NCBI RefSeq assembly: GCF_900167025.1
Contig: NZ_FUXC01000001.1
Coordinates: forward strand, 248,001 to 312,000
Source: Treponema berlinense
Lineage (GTDB): Bacteria; Spirochaetota; Spirochaetia; Treponematales; Treponemataceae
Direction: 5' to 3'
Length of the DNA stretch: 64,000 bases
Numbering within the stretch: the first letter of the stretch is position 1; each line of letters opens with the position of its first letter. The notes beneath the pieces are model-generated. The model searched no databases. It was not told the DNA's origin and was given only the letters and a program-made list of their open reading frames with translations. The position numbers and the translations under genes were made by a program. This document shows, one piece after another, positions 42,196 to 52,081 of the stretch.

Positions 42196-43680
42196 ATGAA
42201 AATCTTAATGGTAAGTGCAGAAGCGGTTCCTTTTGCAAAGACAGGCGGACTTGCAGACGCAGTCTCGGCTCTTGCAGGCAGTTTGAGTAAACTCGGCCAC
42301 GATGTAAAAATCGTAATGCCACGCTACTATAAAATAGACCGAAAAAAACTTCAAAAACTCGAAGGTCCTCTCGGAGTTCCAGTTGGAACAGGTCAGGAAT
42401 GGACAGCCGTCTATACGACAACTCTTCCTGGTTTTGAAAAAGTAAATGTGTATTTTCTTGACCACGAAAACTGTTTTGGACGCGATGGAGTTTATGGAAC
42501 AAAGTCCGAGCCTGATTTTTTTGACAACCCGTATCGATTCAGCCTTTTGTGCCACGGCGCTCTTCAGGTTTGCAACAAGTTGGGCTGGTTTCCGGATATT
42601 GTCCATGCCCACGACTGGTCAGCGGCCCTCGCTCCAGTTCTTGTAAAGCATGTTTGCCGTACACAGGAAGCATTTAAAAAAACAGCCTCCGTCTTTACGA
42701 TTCATAATATGGGCTATCAGGGTGTTTACGGAAAAGACAAATTCAACGATTTAGGAATCGACTGGAACCTTTACTATGGAGCAGGATTTGAACGAAACGG
42801 CGCAATTAACTTTTTGCAGGCCGGAATTTCTTCTGCCGACATGGTAACGACGGTAAGTCCGACATATGCGCGCGAAATCCAGACTCCAGAAGGCGGATTT
42901 GGGCTTGACGGCTTGTTGCGCGTCAGAAGCGATGTTGTAAAGGGAATTGTAAACGGAGTAGATACAGAAATCTGGAATCCTGAAAAAGATCCTGCTCTTC
43001 CTGCGAATTTTTCTTCAAAGGATATGTCCGGAAAAGCCGAATGTAAAAGAGCCCTGCAGCAGTATTTTGGACTTCCTGAAAGGGAAGATGTTCCTGTAAT
43101 CGCCATGATTGGTCGTCTTGTAAGCCAAAAAGGAATTGCAGAAGTTATTGCGCCTAATTACGGATGCCTGTGGGGAATTTGTAAATCCGTAGACGTCCAG
43201 GTCGTTCTTTTGGGAAGCGGGGATCGCTGGGCTGAAGACGAAATCAATTCACTTCAGAAAAAACTTCCAAATTTCCGTGCAAAAATTGGTTACAACGAAA
43301 AACTCAGCCATTTAATCGAAGCAGGCGCAGACTTTTTCCTTATGCCAAGCCAGTACGAGCCTTGCGGACTCAACCAGCTTTACTCAGAACTTTACGGAAC
43401 TCTTCCAATTGTTCGTCGTACGGGCGGTCTTGCAGATACAGTCCAGAATTACAACGAGCAGACTGGTGAAGGAACTGGCTTTATGTTCGATAATCTTACA
43501 CCGCAGGCAGTTTACGACACTGTGGGCTGGGCGGTTTACGCTTATTACAACAAAAAAGACCACATCAGGCAGATGCAAAAACGCGCAATGGAACAGGATT
43601 TTACGTGGACAAACAGCTGCCGTCAGTATGAGGAAGTCTACAAAGAAGCTCTTTTGCGTGGTTGTGGAATAAAACTTTAA
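42196..43680 (+). CDS. glgA: Glycogen synthase (ADP-glucose)
   Basis: 494 aa. Start placed at ATG 42196 with GGGAG about 9 bp upstream; an ATG at 42181 is fused to the preceding stop and is less likely. MKILMVSAEAVPFAKTGGLADAVSALAGSL is the GT5 N-terminus with the ADP-glucose KTGGL motif. HAHDWSAALAPVLV and the C-terminal FLMPSQYEPCGLNQLYSELYGTLPIVRRTGGLADTV complete the family. It extends alpha-1,4-glucan from ADP-glucose. No other glg gene is nearby. Confidence 0.94.
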   Translation: MKILMVSAEAVPFAKTGGLADAVSALAGSLSKLGHDVKIVMPRYYKIDRKKLQKLEGPLGVPVGTGQEWTAVYTTTLPGFEKVNVYFLDHENCFGRDGVYGTKSEPDFFDNPYRFSLLCHGALQVCNKLGWFPDIVHAHDWSAALAPVLVKHVCRTQEAFKKTASVFTIHNMGYQGVYGKDKFNDLGIDWNLYYGAGFERNGAINFLQAGISSADMVTTVSPTYAREIQTPEGGFGLDGLLRVRSDVVKGIVNGVDTEIWNPEKDPALPANFSSKDMSGKAECKRALQQYFGLPEREDVPVIAMIGRLVSQKGIAEVIAPNYGCLWGICKSVDVQVVLLGSGDRWAEDEINSLQKKLPNFRAKIGYNEKLSHLIEAGADFFLMPSQYEPCGLNQLYSELYGTLPIVRRTGGLADTVQNYNEQTGEGTGFMFDNLTPQAVYDTVGWAVYAYYNKKDHIRQMQKRAMEQDFTWTNSCRQYEEVYKEALLRGCGIKL

Positions 43681-43689
43681 AAGTTTTTG

Positions 43690-43795
43690 CAGGGAAGCGC
43701 ATTTCCTTCCCGCGTCCGGCTCTTGCTGCAAGTCCTCGGAATCGGCAAAATGCCGGTTCCTGCGGTCTTTCCGCGACGATCCGGGCTAGGTTTTT
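43690..43795. repeat. GC-rich interspersed repeat, relative of the element at 11103
   Basis: The stretch GCGTCCGGCTCTTGCTGCAAG, the small palindrome CGGCAAAATGCCG, then CGGTCTTTCCGC and ATCCGGGCTAGG share layout and short blocks (CTTTCCGC) with the 11103-11220 element. It stands out as GC-rich in an AT-rich convergent gap. Confidence 0.5.
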
Positions 43796-43820
43796 CTTCC
43801 AATAAAAGACTATTTTTCGC

Positions 43821-43853
43821 GCCTTTCTGAAGTTAATTCAGAGAGGCTTTTTT
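43821..43853. terminator. Terminator between glgA and the beta-propeller gene
   Basis: GCCTTTCTGAA (43821-43831) pairs with TTCAGAGAGGC (43837-43847), followed by TTTTTT. Serves the plus strand; the partner reading is weaker. Confidence 0.75.
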
Positions 43854-43854
43854 A

Positions 43855-45804
43855 TTAAAATTCAAACCATTCGCCGTTTATTGTCAGATACCAGTCGGCA
43901 ATAACCGCATTCATATCAGGATTGTACCAGCTTACAGAACCGTCTTTGTTCAAAACTACAAGCCTTGTTCTGTTTTTTGCGATTTTTACAGGCAGGGAAG
44001 CAGAACGCTTGTATTCAAAATTTCGCTTTGCCATTAAATTATAGGAGCGAATTCTTGATTTTCCCATGTTCGTGTACAAAACAGGATAAGACAGGTAACA
44101 GATTGCATTCGGGTCTTCTGAATGTTCTTCAAGCAAGTGTTTTGAATATTTTGTTTCCGGATTATAAGAAAAAACAGACGTAAGAGGTCTGTTCTGCGAG
44201 TCAGTTCCGATTATAATTCCGTAAATTTCAGGTTTTGCAACAGAAGGATCAAAAGAAAGCGCGTATGCTACGTTTCCTTTCAAATTAAGTGGAACAGTTT
44301 CTTTAGTCTTTGTGTTTACGTATAAAAGCGGAACAGTCGGAGTTGTTGCGGAAGTCTTTGCCACGTAAAGGTCATTTTCGTTATAAAGAAGCGCGTCTTG
44401 AATTCCTGCTCCGTTGTAAAGGTTTTCCTTTGTCTTTGATTCTATTGAATAGCGGTTTACAGTAGAGCTTCCTTCAATTGACAAAAGATAATTTCCGTAG
44501 AGTTTTAAGGATTTTAGATTATTTTCCGGAGTAAAGATTGCAGAAGCCGTTCCAGTTGTAAAGTCAAAAAACTGTACTGTTTTTCTGGAATCCTTCGTCC
44601 AAAGAATTACGCCAGCTTCGTTGTAAGAGATTATATTCGTATGTCCGGGATTTGTTCCCTTTAAGTCTACAGCGCCGTTGTCGTAAGAAGAAAGAACGAT
44701 TGATGAAGGCGTCAGAAAGTAAAAATTTTCTCCGGCAGAGGCAACATCGTATATGTGATTGTACATGTTGTCGCTCATAGACTGAAGAACATCCACGCGT
44801 TCTGCAACCGAGTTGTCGAATTTATACAGGTTTCCCTGGTTTGTTCCGGCAAATATTGTTCCAGAAGCCGTAATATCTGCGCAGACGAGAGACTCGTCGT
44901 TTTTTAAGCCGGTAAATGTCCTTATAAGCTGTGGAGCAATTACATCTTTATTTCTGTCATTTTTTATCAGATACATTTTAAACTGTCTTTTTTCATTTAC
45001 AATGTAATAAAGATCTTCATAGCTGTTAGAACTGAAAATAACCGGCTCTTTTGTGGCAACTGAAAATTTTGCAAGCGTTTTTCCTGTTACTGCCTGAATT
45101 ACATAGATGCTTCCGTCTTTGTATCCTGCAAGAAAAACATTGTTGTTGAACATGCAGACCTGGCTCAAACCTGGTTCTGTAGAAAATTTCGCCTTTTTTT
45201 CGCCGTTGCGTATATTGTAATAACTTAAAGAACCTGTCGGAGAATATGCAACTGCCGAATTTTCAGAACTGCTGGTTATAACCATGCTCACAGGCCCTGT
45301 GCTTTCCTTTAGTTTTTTTGAAGTGATTGTGTTGTTCTGCGTATTTAAAAAATAAGTTCCTTTTGCGCTTGCAGTTCCGCACAAAACGTAAGTCCCCTTC
45401 GCAGAATATGAAAGAGAGGTGATTGGTGTTCCAAAGGTAAATGCGCATTTTCTTGTAAGGGTTTTAAAATTCCATACGCTTACCATATTTGTTGCGGCGC
45501 CGTCCGTTTCGTAAATTGCAATATCGTTTCCGTTCGGACTTCTTGCAACCATTTTTATTGCAAGGTCTGTAACCTGATAGTGTTCACCAAGAGAATCTTC
45601 TGTCCACTTAATTATAAAACCGTCTTGTCCGACGCTAAAGACCGTGTTTTGCTCACTTTCGGAATTCTCAAGGACAGCAAGCCCTGTAACCGCAGAATCA
45701 TGCGCCTGTGTCGAAACATGGCTTTGCGCAAAAATCAATGCCCCGGCAAAAAAAGTGAATAAAATTGAAACGAAAATTATTTTGTTTTTCATCGAAATCC
45801 TCAA
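43855..45804 (-). CDS. Secreted WD40-like beta-propeller protein
   Basis: 649 aa. Signal peptide (about 4-26, KNKIIFVSILFTFFAGALIFAQ), then repeating blades similar to WD/PQQ units: HDSAVTGLAVLENSESEQNTVFSVGQDGFIIKWTED, PNGNDIAIYETDGAATNMVSVWNFK, GYKDGSIYVIQAVTGKTLAKFSV, and a final RTRLVVLNKDGSVSWYNPDMNAV. Two propellers would fit the length. Envelope location likely, function unknown. rseP follows just upstream (14 bp) in the same direction, so it could be co-transcribed with the envelope cluster. Confidence 0.75.
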   Translation of the reverse strand: MRISMKNKIIFVSILFTFFAGALIFAQSHVSTQAHDSAVTGLAVLENSESEQNTVFSVGQDGFIIKWTEDSLGEHYQVTDLAIKMVARSPNGNDIAIYETDGAATNMVSVWNFKTLTRKCAFTFGTPITSLSYSAKGTYVLCGTASAKGTYFLNTQNNTITSKKLKESTGPVSMVITSSSENSAVAYSPTGSLSYYNIRNGEKKAKFSTEPGLSQVCMFNNNVFLAGYKDGSIYVIQAVTGKTLAKFSVATKEPVIFSSNSYEDLYYIVNEKRQFKMYLIKNDRNKDVIAPQLIRTFTGLKNDESLVCADITASGTIFAGTNQGNLYKFDNSVAERVDVLQSMSDNMYNHIYDVASAGENFYFLTPSSIVLSSYDNGAVDLKGTNPGHTNIISYNEAGVILWTKDSRKTVQFFDFTTGTASAIFTPENNLKSLKLYGNYLLSIEGSSTVNRYSIESKTKENLYNGAGIQDALLYNENDLYVAKTSATTPTVPLLYVNTKTKETVPLNLKGNVAYALSFDPSVAKPEIYGIIIGTDSQNRPLTSVFSYNPETKYSKHLLEEHSEDPNAICYLSYPVLYTNMGKSRIRSYNLMAKRNFEYKRSASLPVKIAKNRTRLVVLNKDGSVSWYNPDMNAVIADWYLTINGEWFEF

Positions 45805-45817
45805 AATTCTCTTAGAT

Positions 45818-46939
45818 TTATCTTGCAGCTCTCATAAAAAAATTGAAATCGCCTATAATTGCTATTACGAACAAAAAAGCAATAAAGGCAAGCCCAATAT
45901 ATTGTACACGATAACGAACTTTTGGTGAAATACGGATACGGAAAATTGCTTCGATAAGCGAGAATAAGATCAATCCTCCGTCCAAAACCGGAATTGGCAA
46001 AAGGTTCATTATAAAAAGCGAAATGCTGATTAAGGCTACGAAATTCAAAACTGAAGAAAGGCCTGTCCTAAAACCGGCAGAAAAGCTTTCTTTTACGGTT
46101 TCTCCAAGCATTGTCGTAATTGAGGCAGGTCCGCTCACTGCCTGCGTAATTTTTACACCTTTAAAAAGACTTGCAATCCCCGTCAAAGATGCCCTGAAAA
46201 TTTTCCAGGTTTCTTTTCCGCCTTGAACAATCGCTCCAAAAAATCCATAGCGTTTTGCTTCGCGTTTTTCGCTTGTTTCAGGCGCGCTTGTTACACCGAT
46301 TTTTCCTGCGCCGGTTTGTCTGTCAAGTTGTGAATGAACCAAAAAATCCATTTGAATTCCGTTTCTCAAGACTTTAACTTTTAAATCCTCATCGGGATGA
46401 GTTGCAACAAACTCATAAAGTTCAGAAAAATCGTTTATTTTTTCAGAATTAATTTGAATTATTTCATCTCCGCTGCAAAGACCTGCTTCTGCTGCCGGAG
46501 AAACAATTTCCGGATAAACTTCATTTGCCAGAGTAATTTTGTTGGAAGCAGACCAATAAGTAAAACCTACAAGTGCAACGATAAAAAAAGAGAAAAAAGT
46601 CAGAAAAAGATTTGCCAGAGGACCTGCAAAAGCAATTGCCGCACGTTTTAACGGCGAAACTCCGTAAAGCGAATTTTTGTCGTATTCAACAAAATCACAA
46701 GAAGAATTCTCGTCCGAAAAATCATTTTCGCCTTTCATTGAGCAGTATCCGCCGAGAGGCAAAAGCGAGATTCTCCAGTCTATGTTTTTAATTTTTTTGT
46801 GTAAAAGTACAGGACCCATTCCGATCGAAAACGCTTCGACCTTAACTCCGCACAAAATTGCAGCCAAAAAATGACCGCCTTCATGCAGAAAAACTATAAC
46901 TCCAAGAATTATAAGACCATAAACTATTTTTAACAGCAT
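45818..46939 (-). CDS. rseP: Site-2 intramembrane metalloprotease RseP/RasP
   Basis: 373 aa. Zinc motif HEGGH in VIVFLHEGGHFLAA (about 15-28), a PDZ domain at about 130-210 (VYPEIVSPAAEAGLCSGDEIIQIN), and the late NLLPIPVLDGGLIL (third zinc ligand Asp, about 312-325). Four membrane segments, inner membrane. It cleaves anti-sigma factors or signal peptide remnants. It starts 3 bp after the dxr stop; the order dxr-rseP is conserved in many bacteria. Confidence 0.94.
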   Translation of the reverse strand: MLLKIVYGLIILGVIVFLHEGGHFLAAILCGVKVEAFSIGMGPVLLHKKIKNIDWRISLLPLGGYCSMKGENDFSDENSSCDFVEYDKNSLYGVSPLKRAAIAFAGPLANLFLTFFSFFIVALVGFTYWSASNKITLANEVYPEIVSPAAEAGLCSGDEIIQINSEKINDFSELYEFVATHPDEDLKVKVLRNGIQMDFLVHSQLDRQTGAGKIGVTSAPETSEKREAKRYGFFGAIVQGGKETWKIFRASLTGIASLFKGVKITQAVSGPASITTMLGETVKESFSAGFRTGLSSVLNFVALISISLFIMNLLPIPVLDGGLILFSLIEAIFRIRISPKVRYRVQYIGLAFIAFLFVIAIIGDFNFFMRAAR

Positions 46940-46942
46940 TTT

Positions 46943-48052
46943 TTATACCAGTTTTTTTGCAATCGAACGGGCCAGGCTGTCTGCTTCAAAAATATCCTTT
47001 GTGTCGCGGACAGGGCTGTTCCATTCATCCTCATTTTCCATAACTTTTTCGACAATCTGCGCAATTTTTTCAAAACGTATTTTTTCGTCAATAAACGCCC
47101 AGGCTGCAATTTCATTTGCCGCATTAAAAGCAATCGGATGACAGTTGTCTTTTTCCGCCGCTTTGAATGCAAGTTTTAAAAGAGGAAAATCGTCCATTCT
47201 CGGTTTTTCGAATGTCAAGGTTCTTGAACCTGTTGCAGTGTCTGTAAGGTCAAAAGGTTTCATAAAATTATGCTTTACTTCCGGCCAGTCGAGCGCCTGA
47301 ATAATCGGATGCTTCATGTCCGGTTCACTTAGCTGGGCATACACAATTCCGTCGTTTGTTCTTACAAGAGAGTGAATTATGCTTTCCGGATGAACAACTA
47401 CTTCTATTTGCTTTGTGTCAAATCCAAAAAGCCGCTTTGCTTCAATAACTTCAAGACCTTTATTTCCCAACGTCGCAGAATCAACAGTAATTTTTGTTCC
47501 CATGTTCCAGGTCGGATGTTTTAGCGCGTCTTTTAAAGTTGCATTTGCAATTTTTTCAGACGGCCAGGTTCTAAAAGGTCCTCCGCTTGCAGTAATTATA
47601 AGCTGTCCTACATTTTTTGAACCGCCACAATTATTAAGCAGTGTAAAAATTGCCGAGTGTTCGCTGTCTACCGGAAGAATTCTGCTGCCGCTTTTTTTTG
47701 CCATTTCAAAAATAACAGGACCTGCCATGACGACAGATTCTTTGTTGGCAAGAGCAAGGTCAATCCCTGCTTCTAAAACCAAAATACTTGGAGCAAGACC
47801 TGCGCTTCCTGCAATTCCGTTTACTACAATATCAGGTTTTGTTTTTTCTATGAGTTTTTTTATTCCTTCTGTTCCTTCTTCACTTGTCAGCGAATATGGA
47901 CATTCAAAAAAACTTGCAAGTTCTTCGAGTTTTTCTTTGTTTTTGTTTGCTGTAAGACCGCAACAGGCAAAACGGTCCTTATGATTTTTTAAAATATCGA
48001 CAGTGCTTGTGCCGATTGAGCCTGTGCAGCCTAAGACGAGAATTTTTTTCAT
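46943..48052 (-). CDS. dxr: 1-deoxy-D-xylulose-5-phosphate reductoisomerase
   Basis: 369 aa from ATG 48052, with RBS AAGGAA just before; an upstream ATG (48088) lacks an RBS and adds a nonconserved tail. NADPH site KILVLGCTGSIGTSTVDIL, ALANKESVVMAG, catalytic PVDSEHSAIF and SGGPFRTWP are diagnostic. It makes 2-C-methylerythritol 4-phosphate in the isoprenoid pathway, supplying UppS, which is encoded two genes upstream. Confidence 0.96.
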   Translation of the reverse strand: MKKILVLGCTGSIGTSTVDILKNHKDRFACCGLTANKNKEKLEELASFFECPYSLTSEEGTEGIKKLIEKTKPDIVVNGIAGSAGLAPSILVLEAGIDLALANKESVVMAGPVIFEMAKKSGSRILPVDSEHSAIFTLLNNCGGSKNVGQLIITASGGPFRTWPSEKIANATLKDALKHPTWNMGTKITVDSATLGNKGLEVIEAKRLFGFDTKQIEVVVHPESIIHSLVRTNDGIVYAQLSEPDMKHPIIQALDWPEVKHNFMKPFDLTDTATGSRTLTFEKPRMDDFPLLKLAFKAAEKDNCHPIAFNAANEIAAWAFIDEKIRFEKIAQIVEKVMENEDEWNSPVRDTKDIFEADSLARSIAKKLV

Positions 48053-48097
48053 ATTCCTTCCTTCAAAATTATCTGAAAAAGCAGACAAAAGTCCTTT

Positions 48098-48949
48098 CTA
48101 TTGCAAAAGGGCAGGGTAAATATGCGTAATTGTAAAGTAGAATACAGGAGCTGAAAAAACGATGCTGTCGATTGAATCGAGAATTCCTCCACGACCAGGA
48201 ATTATTGAACCTGAATCCTTGCAATCGGCAGAACGTTTAAGAACGGATTCAACTAAATCTCCGATAATCGAAGTAATTGAAATTAAAGCGCCCAAAAGAA
48301 TCAATTTTGCGACAGAACCTGTAAAAATGTCTTTCCACAAGAGCCAGCTCAAAATTCCGCTCAAAATTGAACCAAAAATGCCTCCACAGAAGCCTGCAAT
48401 GCTTTTATTTGGACTTGCCTTTATAAAACCTTTGTTGTTTTTTCCAAAAAGCACACCGAAAAACCATGCCAAAGAGTCGCAAAAAAATACCATTGTCAAA
48501 AACATGATTAAAACCGGGCGTGAATTTTTAAGAAAAGTCATGCGTGTTAAAAAAGTCAGCAAATATCCGGCATACGTAATAATCGAAATCGATGTAATTA
48601 TATGGCTGTTTGAATTTTCAAAAGTCTTGTTCAAAATAACTTCGACTGCAAGACTTATTAAAATTGCGAGCACAAACACAAAATCAACATAAGAAACGTC
48701 AAATTCAAAAACTGCGCGCAAAAGCATTGCAAGATTTATAATTCCTGCAAGAATTATTACAAACAGCTTGTTCTGTAATTTAAAATTATGGTCAAGAATA
48801 TGATAAAATTCGCAGGCGGCAACAACCGAAACTGCTGTCACGACAATATGGATTGCAAGGTGGTTCATCTGATTCAACAGAATCAGCATGATTATAAGAG
48901 GTACTCCTATAAAAAAAATTCCAAGTCTCGAAACGACTTTACGATTCAT
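48098..48949 (-). CDS. cdsA: Phosphatidate cytidylyltransferase
   Basis: 283 aa, about eight membrane helices. The CDP-diglyceride synthase signature is visible at the C-terminus as ESVLKRSADCKDSGSIIPGRGGILDSIDSIVFSAP; the usual DRxD is DSID here. It forms CDP-diacylglycerol from phosphatidate and CTP in the inner membrane. Position between uppS and dxr is the classical order. Confidence 0.93.
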   Translation of the reverse strand: MNRKVVSRLGIFFIGVPLIIMLILLNQMNHLAIHIVVTAVSVVAACEFYHILDHNFKLQNKLFVIILAGIINLAMLLRAVFEFDVSYVDFVFVLAILISLAVEVILNKTFENSNSHIITSISIITYAGYLLTFLTRMTFLKNSRPVLIMFLTMVFFCDSLAWFFGVLFGKNNKGFIKASPNKSIAGFCGGIFGSILSGILSWLLWKDIFTGSVAKLILLGALISITSIIGDLVESVLKRSADCKDSGSIIPGRGGILDSIDSIVFSAPVFYFTITHIYPALLQ

Positions 48950-48961
48950 AAATTCCCCTGT

Positions 48962-49684
48962 TTACTTTTGATCTGGAACTGCGCCAAACCTTCTATTACG
49001 TTTTTGAAATTTGATTATATCTTCTATAAATTCATTTTCTGTGTAATCTGGCCAAAGCGTGTCTGTAAAAAGAAATTCTGCATAAGCACATTGCCAAAGC
49101 AGAAAATTGCTGAGCCTTTCTTCGCCACCGGTTCTAATCATTAAATCAACGTCCGGTAAGTCTTTTATATCCAGCGAATCTGAAATAAGTTTTTCTGTAA
49201 TATCTTCCGTTTTTACGTTATTTTCTACAAGTTTTTTTATTCCGCGGACAATTTCATCTCGGCTGCCATAATTTATGGCTAGAACACAGGTTGTTCCTGT
49301 AAAATGCTCTGTATCTTTTTTTGCGTTTAAAATCTCTTTTTGAACATCTTTTGGAAGTCCGCTTAAATCGCCAATGTGTTCAATTTTAATGCCATTGTCC
49401 TTATAAAACTGGAATTCCGCACGAAGATGACCTTTTATGAGAGTCATAAGATAACCGACTTCTTCCTGAGTCCTCTTCCAGTTTTCTGTTGAGAAAGTAT
49501 ATAAAGTTATGTATTTTATTCCCAAAGAGGCAGCCTGAGCTACTATTCTTTTTGCAGAATTCAAGCCTTCTTTATGGCCTTGAGAGCGTGCTAAACCTCT
49601 TTGCTTTGCCCAGCGGCCGTTTCCATCCATGATTATAGCAACATGTTCTGGAAGTCCGCCGGCTTTTATTTCTTCAATATTCAT
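48962..49684 (-). CDS. uppS: Isoprenyl (undecaprenyl diphosphate) synthase
   Basis: 240 aa. The cis-prenyltransferase motif HVAIIMDGNGRWAKQRG (about 14-30) and the late LMIRTGGEERLSNFLLWQCAYAEF (about 189-212) are present, with LYTFSTENWKR. It makes the lipid carrier of cell wall synthesis from farnesyl diphosphate in the cytoplasm. The cdsA start lies 12 bp downstream. Confidence 0.96.
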   Translation of the reverse strand: MNIEEIKAGGLPEHVAIIMDGNGRWAKQRGLARSQGHKEGLNSAKRIVAQAASLGIKYITLYTFSTENWKRTQEEVGYLMTLIKGHLRAEFQFYKDNGIKIEHIGDLSGLPKDVQKEILNAKKDTEHFTGTTCVLAINYGSRDEIVRGIKKLVENNVKTEDITEKLISDSLDIKDLPDVDLMIRTGGEERLSNFLLWQCAYAEFLFTDTLWPDYTENEFIEDIIKFQKRNRRFGAVPDQK

Positions 49685-49705
49685 CAGAATTGTAATCTGC
49701 CAAAA

Positions 49706-50248
49706 TTAAGCAAGAATTTCCTTTTCTTTTGCATCGCAGACTGTCTGAATTTCAGCAATATATTTGTCAGTGAGCTTCTGAAGATCGTCTGTTTCTTTTT
49801 TGAGCTGATCTTCTGTGATTTCTCCGGCTTTCTGCTGTTTTTTCAAATCATCGTTTCCGTCGCGACGAACATTGCGGATTGTCGTTTTGTAGTTTTCTGC
49901 CATTGATTTTGCCTGTTTTACCAGTTCCTTTCTGCGGTCGGCAGTCAAGGCAGGAATTGAAATACGGATTACTTTTCCATCGTTTGAAGGATTTAATCCA
50001 AGGTCTGCAACCAAAATTGCTTTTTCAATATCAGAAATAAGACTTTTATCAAATGGAGAAATTACAACAGTGCGGGCTTCTGGAATTGAAATCTGAGCAA
50101 CCTGATTGAGCGGTGATTTCTGTCCGTAATAATCTACACGAACTTTGTCAAACATAGCAGCAGATGCACGACCCGTGCGGATTGTGTTCATTTCGTTTTT
50201 AATTCCTTCAAGCGTTTTTTCCATTTTTGCTTTAGCGTCAAATGCCAT
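49706..50248 (-). CDS. frr: Ribosome recycling factor
   Basis: 180 aa from ATG 50248 with GGGAGAAAT just upstream; an earlier ATG (50287) gives an unconserved MACRNC leader. [51 protein letters not shown] and [17 protein letters not shown] are typical. It splits the post-termination ribosome with EF-G. uppS follows by about 20 bp. Confidence 0.96.
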   Translation of the reverse strand: MAFDAKAKMEKTLEGIKNEMNTIRTGRASAAMFDKVRVDYYGQKSPLNQVAQISIPEARTVVISPFDKSLISDIEKAILVADLGLNPSNDGKVIRISIPALTADRRKELVKQAKSMAENYKTTIRNVRRDGNDDLKKQQKAGEITEDQLKKETDDLQKLTDKYIAEIQTVCDAKEKEILA

Positions 50249-50320
50249 AGTGATTTCTCCCATAAAACCGCAGTTGCGGCATGCCAAACAGGCACGAATC
50301 CAGATTTTAGTTGATAAAAC

Positions 50321-50352
50321 TAAAAGCGGTTAGAAAAATCCAACCGCTTTTA
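50321..50352 (-). terminator. Terminator after tsf
   Basis: TAAAAGCGGTT (50321-50331) and AACCGCTTTTA (50342-50352) form a perfect 11-bp stem just beyond the tsf stop. On the minus strand it is followed by a short T-containing stretch. It separates rpsB-tsf from frr. Confidence 0.75.
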
Positions 50353-50363
50353 ATCAGTAAAAA

Positions 50364-51200
50364 TTATTTACCGAGAACGAAAAGAACAATCTTTCCAAAT
50401 GAAAGTTTTGCACCAGCTGCCTTTCCAACTTCTTCAAGTTTTTTAGCAACTGTAACTTTGTCGTCCTTTACGAAAGGCTGGTCAACAAAACAGTTTTCTG
50501 CAAGAAGCTTGTTGATTTTTCCGTTAAGGATTCCGTCTTTTACATTCTGTGGTTTTGAAGCCATTTTTTCATCAGCGTTCATCTGTGCGGTAAAAATTTC
50601 TTTCTGCTCGTCGATGTAACTCTGTGGAACTTCATCTTTTGTAATGTAAGTAGGTGTAAATGCCGCGAGGTGAAGACAGCAGTCTTTTGCGAATGCTTTT
50701 ACTTCGTCTGATGTTGAGCCTTCAACAACTACAATTGCACCTGTTTTTTTGTCTGAGTGAACATAAGTTCCAGCAACAGCATTTGCTCCAACTTCAACGA
50801 AAGCGGAACGGCGTACAGCCATGTTTTCGCGGAATTTGATAGCAATTGTGTCGATGATTGCTTTGTGTTCTGCAGTGATTTCATCGGTTCCTGCCGCAAG
50901 AGTGATTTCTGCAGCTTTGTCAGCAGTTGCGCCAAAATCAGCATTGTTTGCTACGAAGTCAGTTTCACAAGTAACTTCAACCATAGCAATTTTATTGCCT
51001 TCCTGTTTGATTACAATGCGTCCTTCACCAGTTGCACGGTCAGAACGTTTTGCCATAGCAGCAAGACCTTTTTCTTTCAAGATTTTTTCAGCTTCTGCGA
51101 CACTTCCATTTGCATCCTGGAGAGCTTTTTTGCAGTCCAGCATACCTGCGCCTGTTGCTTCGCGGAGAGCTTTTACATCAGCAGCTGTAAATGATGCCAT
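50364..51200 (-). CDS. tsf: Translation elongation factor Ts
   Basis: 278 aa. The UBA-like N-terminus TAADVKALREATGAGMLDCKKAL (about 4-26) and ATGEGRIVIKQEGNKIAMVEVTCETDFVANN (about 55-85) with the TDFVA motif are clear. EF-Ts recycles EF-Tu-GDP. It lies 14 bp downstream of rpsB, the usual rpsB-tsf operon. Confidence 0.97.
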   Translation of the reverse strand: MASFTAADVKALREATGAGMLDCKKALQDANGSVAEAEKILKEKGLAAMAKRSDRATGEGRIVIKQEGNKIAMVEVTCETDFVANNADFGATADKAAEITLAAGTDEITAEHKAIIDTIAIKFRENMAVRRSAFVEVGANAVAGTYVHSDKKTGAIVVVEGSTSDEVKAFAKDCCLHLAAFTPTYITKDEVPQSYIDEQKEIFTAQMNADEKMASKPQNVKDGILNGKINKLLAENCFVDQPFVKDDKVTVAKKLEEVGKAAGAKLSFGKIVLFVLGK

Positions 51201-51214
51201 TTGTATTCCCCTGG

Positions 51215-52081
51215 TTATTTGTCAAATTTTTCAGCGAGATCTTCATCATCGCTGTCATCGTCAGCAGCAACATCTTCTTCTTTTGGTTCTGTAGGAGTGT
51301 AGTTGCTGTAGTCTGCGATTTCTTCATCGTCTTTTTTTGTTGAAGCGTCTGTAACGATTTCTTCATCGTCGTTAAGAGTTTCAATAATTTTAAGACCTTC
51401 TTCGTTATTAGCTTCTACTACAGCATTTGCAATGATAGAAGTGAAGAGGGAAATTGCACGGATTGCATCGTCATTTCCTGGAATAGGGTAGTCGATTCCT
51501 TCTGGGTTGCAGTTTGTATCAACAACAGCAACGATAGGAATACCCATACGGTGAGCTTCTGCTACGGCAATCTGTTCTTTGTGTGTATCGATGATGAAAA
51601 GAATTCCAGGAAGCTCTTTCATTTCCTTAATACCACCAAGGTTTTTAGAGAGCTTTTCTTTTTCTTTGAGAAGATTTGCTACTTCTTTTTTAGTAAGATT
51701 GTCAAAAGTTCCGTCTACTTCCATCTTTTCGATTTTCTTAAGACGCTGAAGTGATTTTTTGATGGTTGAGAAGTTTGTAAGCATACCACCGAGCCAGCGG
51801 TTGTTTACATAATACATTCCGCAGCGTTCTGCTTCTTTCTGAACTGCCTGCTGTGCCTGTTTTTTTGTACCAACGAAAAGAACTGACTTTCCTGAAGTTA
51901 CAACTTTGCGAACAGCTTCGTAGCTGTCTTTGATTGCACCGATTGTTTTCTGCAAATCGATGATATGGATACCATTGCGCTGTGCGAAGATATATTTCTT
52001 CATGCGTGGATCCCAACGCTTAACCTGGTGACCGAAATGTACACCTGATTCAAGCAAACTCTTCATGGTTACAACTGCCAT
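51215..52081 (-). CDS. rpsB: 30S ribosomal protein S2 with acidic C-terminal tail
   Basis: 288 aa. [47 protein letters not shown] and [27 protein letters not shown] are diagnostic of S2. Core S2 ends near residue 230; the last about 50 residues are an Asp/Glu-rich tail with [12 protein letters not shown], a known but variable feature of some lineages. RBS AAGGAGA precedes the ATG. Confidence 0.97.
   Translation of the reverse strand: MAVVTMKSLLESGVHFGHQVKRWDPRMKKYIFAQRNGIHIIDLQKTIGAIKDSYEAVRKVVTSGKSVLFVGTKKQAQQAVQKEAERCGMYYVNNRWLGGMLTNFSTIKKSLQRLKKIEKMEVDGTFDNLTKKEVANLLKEKEKLSKNLGGIKEMKELPGILFIIDTHKEQIAVAEAHRMGIPIVAVVDTNCNPEGIDYPIPGNDDAIRAISLFTSIIANAVVEANNEEGLKIIETLNDDEEIVTDASTKKDDEEIADYSNYTPTEPKEEDVAADDDSDDEDLAEKFDK

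Noticed and set aside
48052-48088. Longer N-terminus for dxr
   Set aside because: The extra 12 residues have no RBS and precede the NADPH-binding strand that normally starts the protein.
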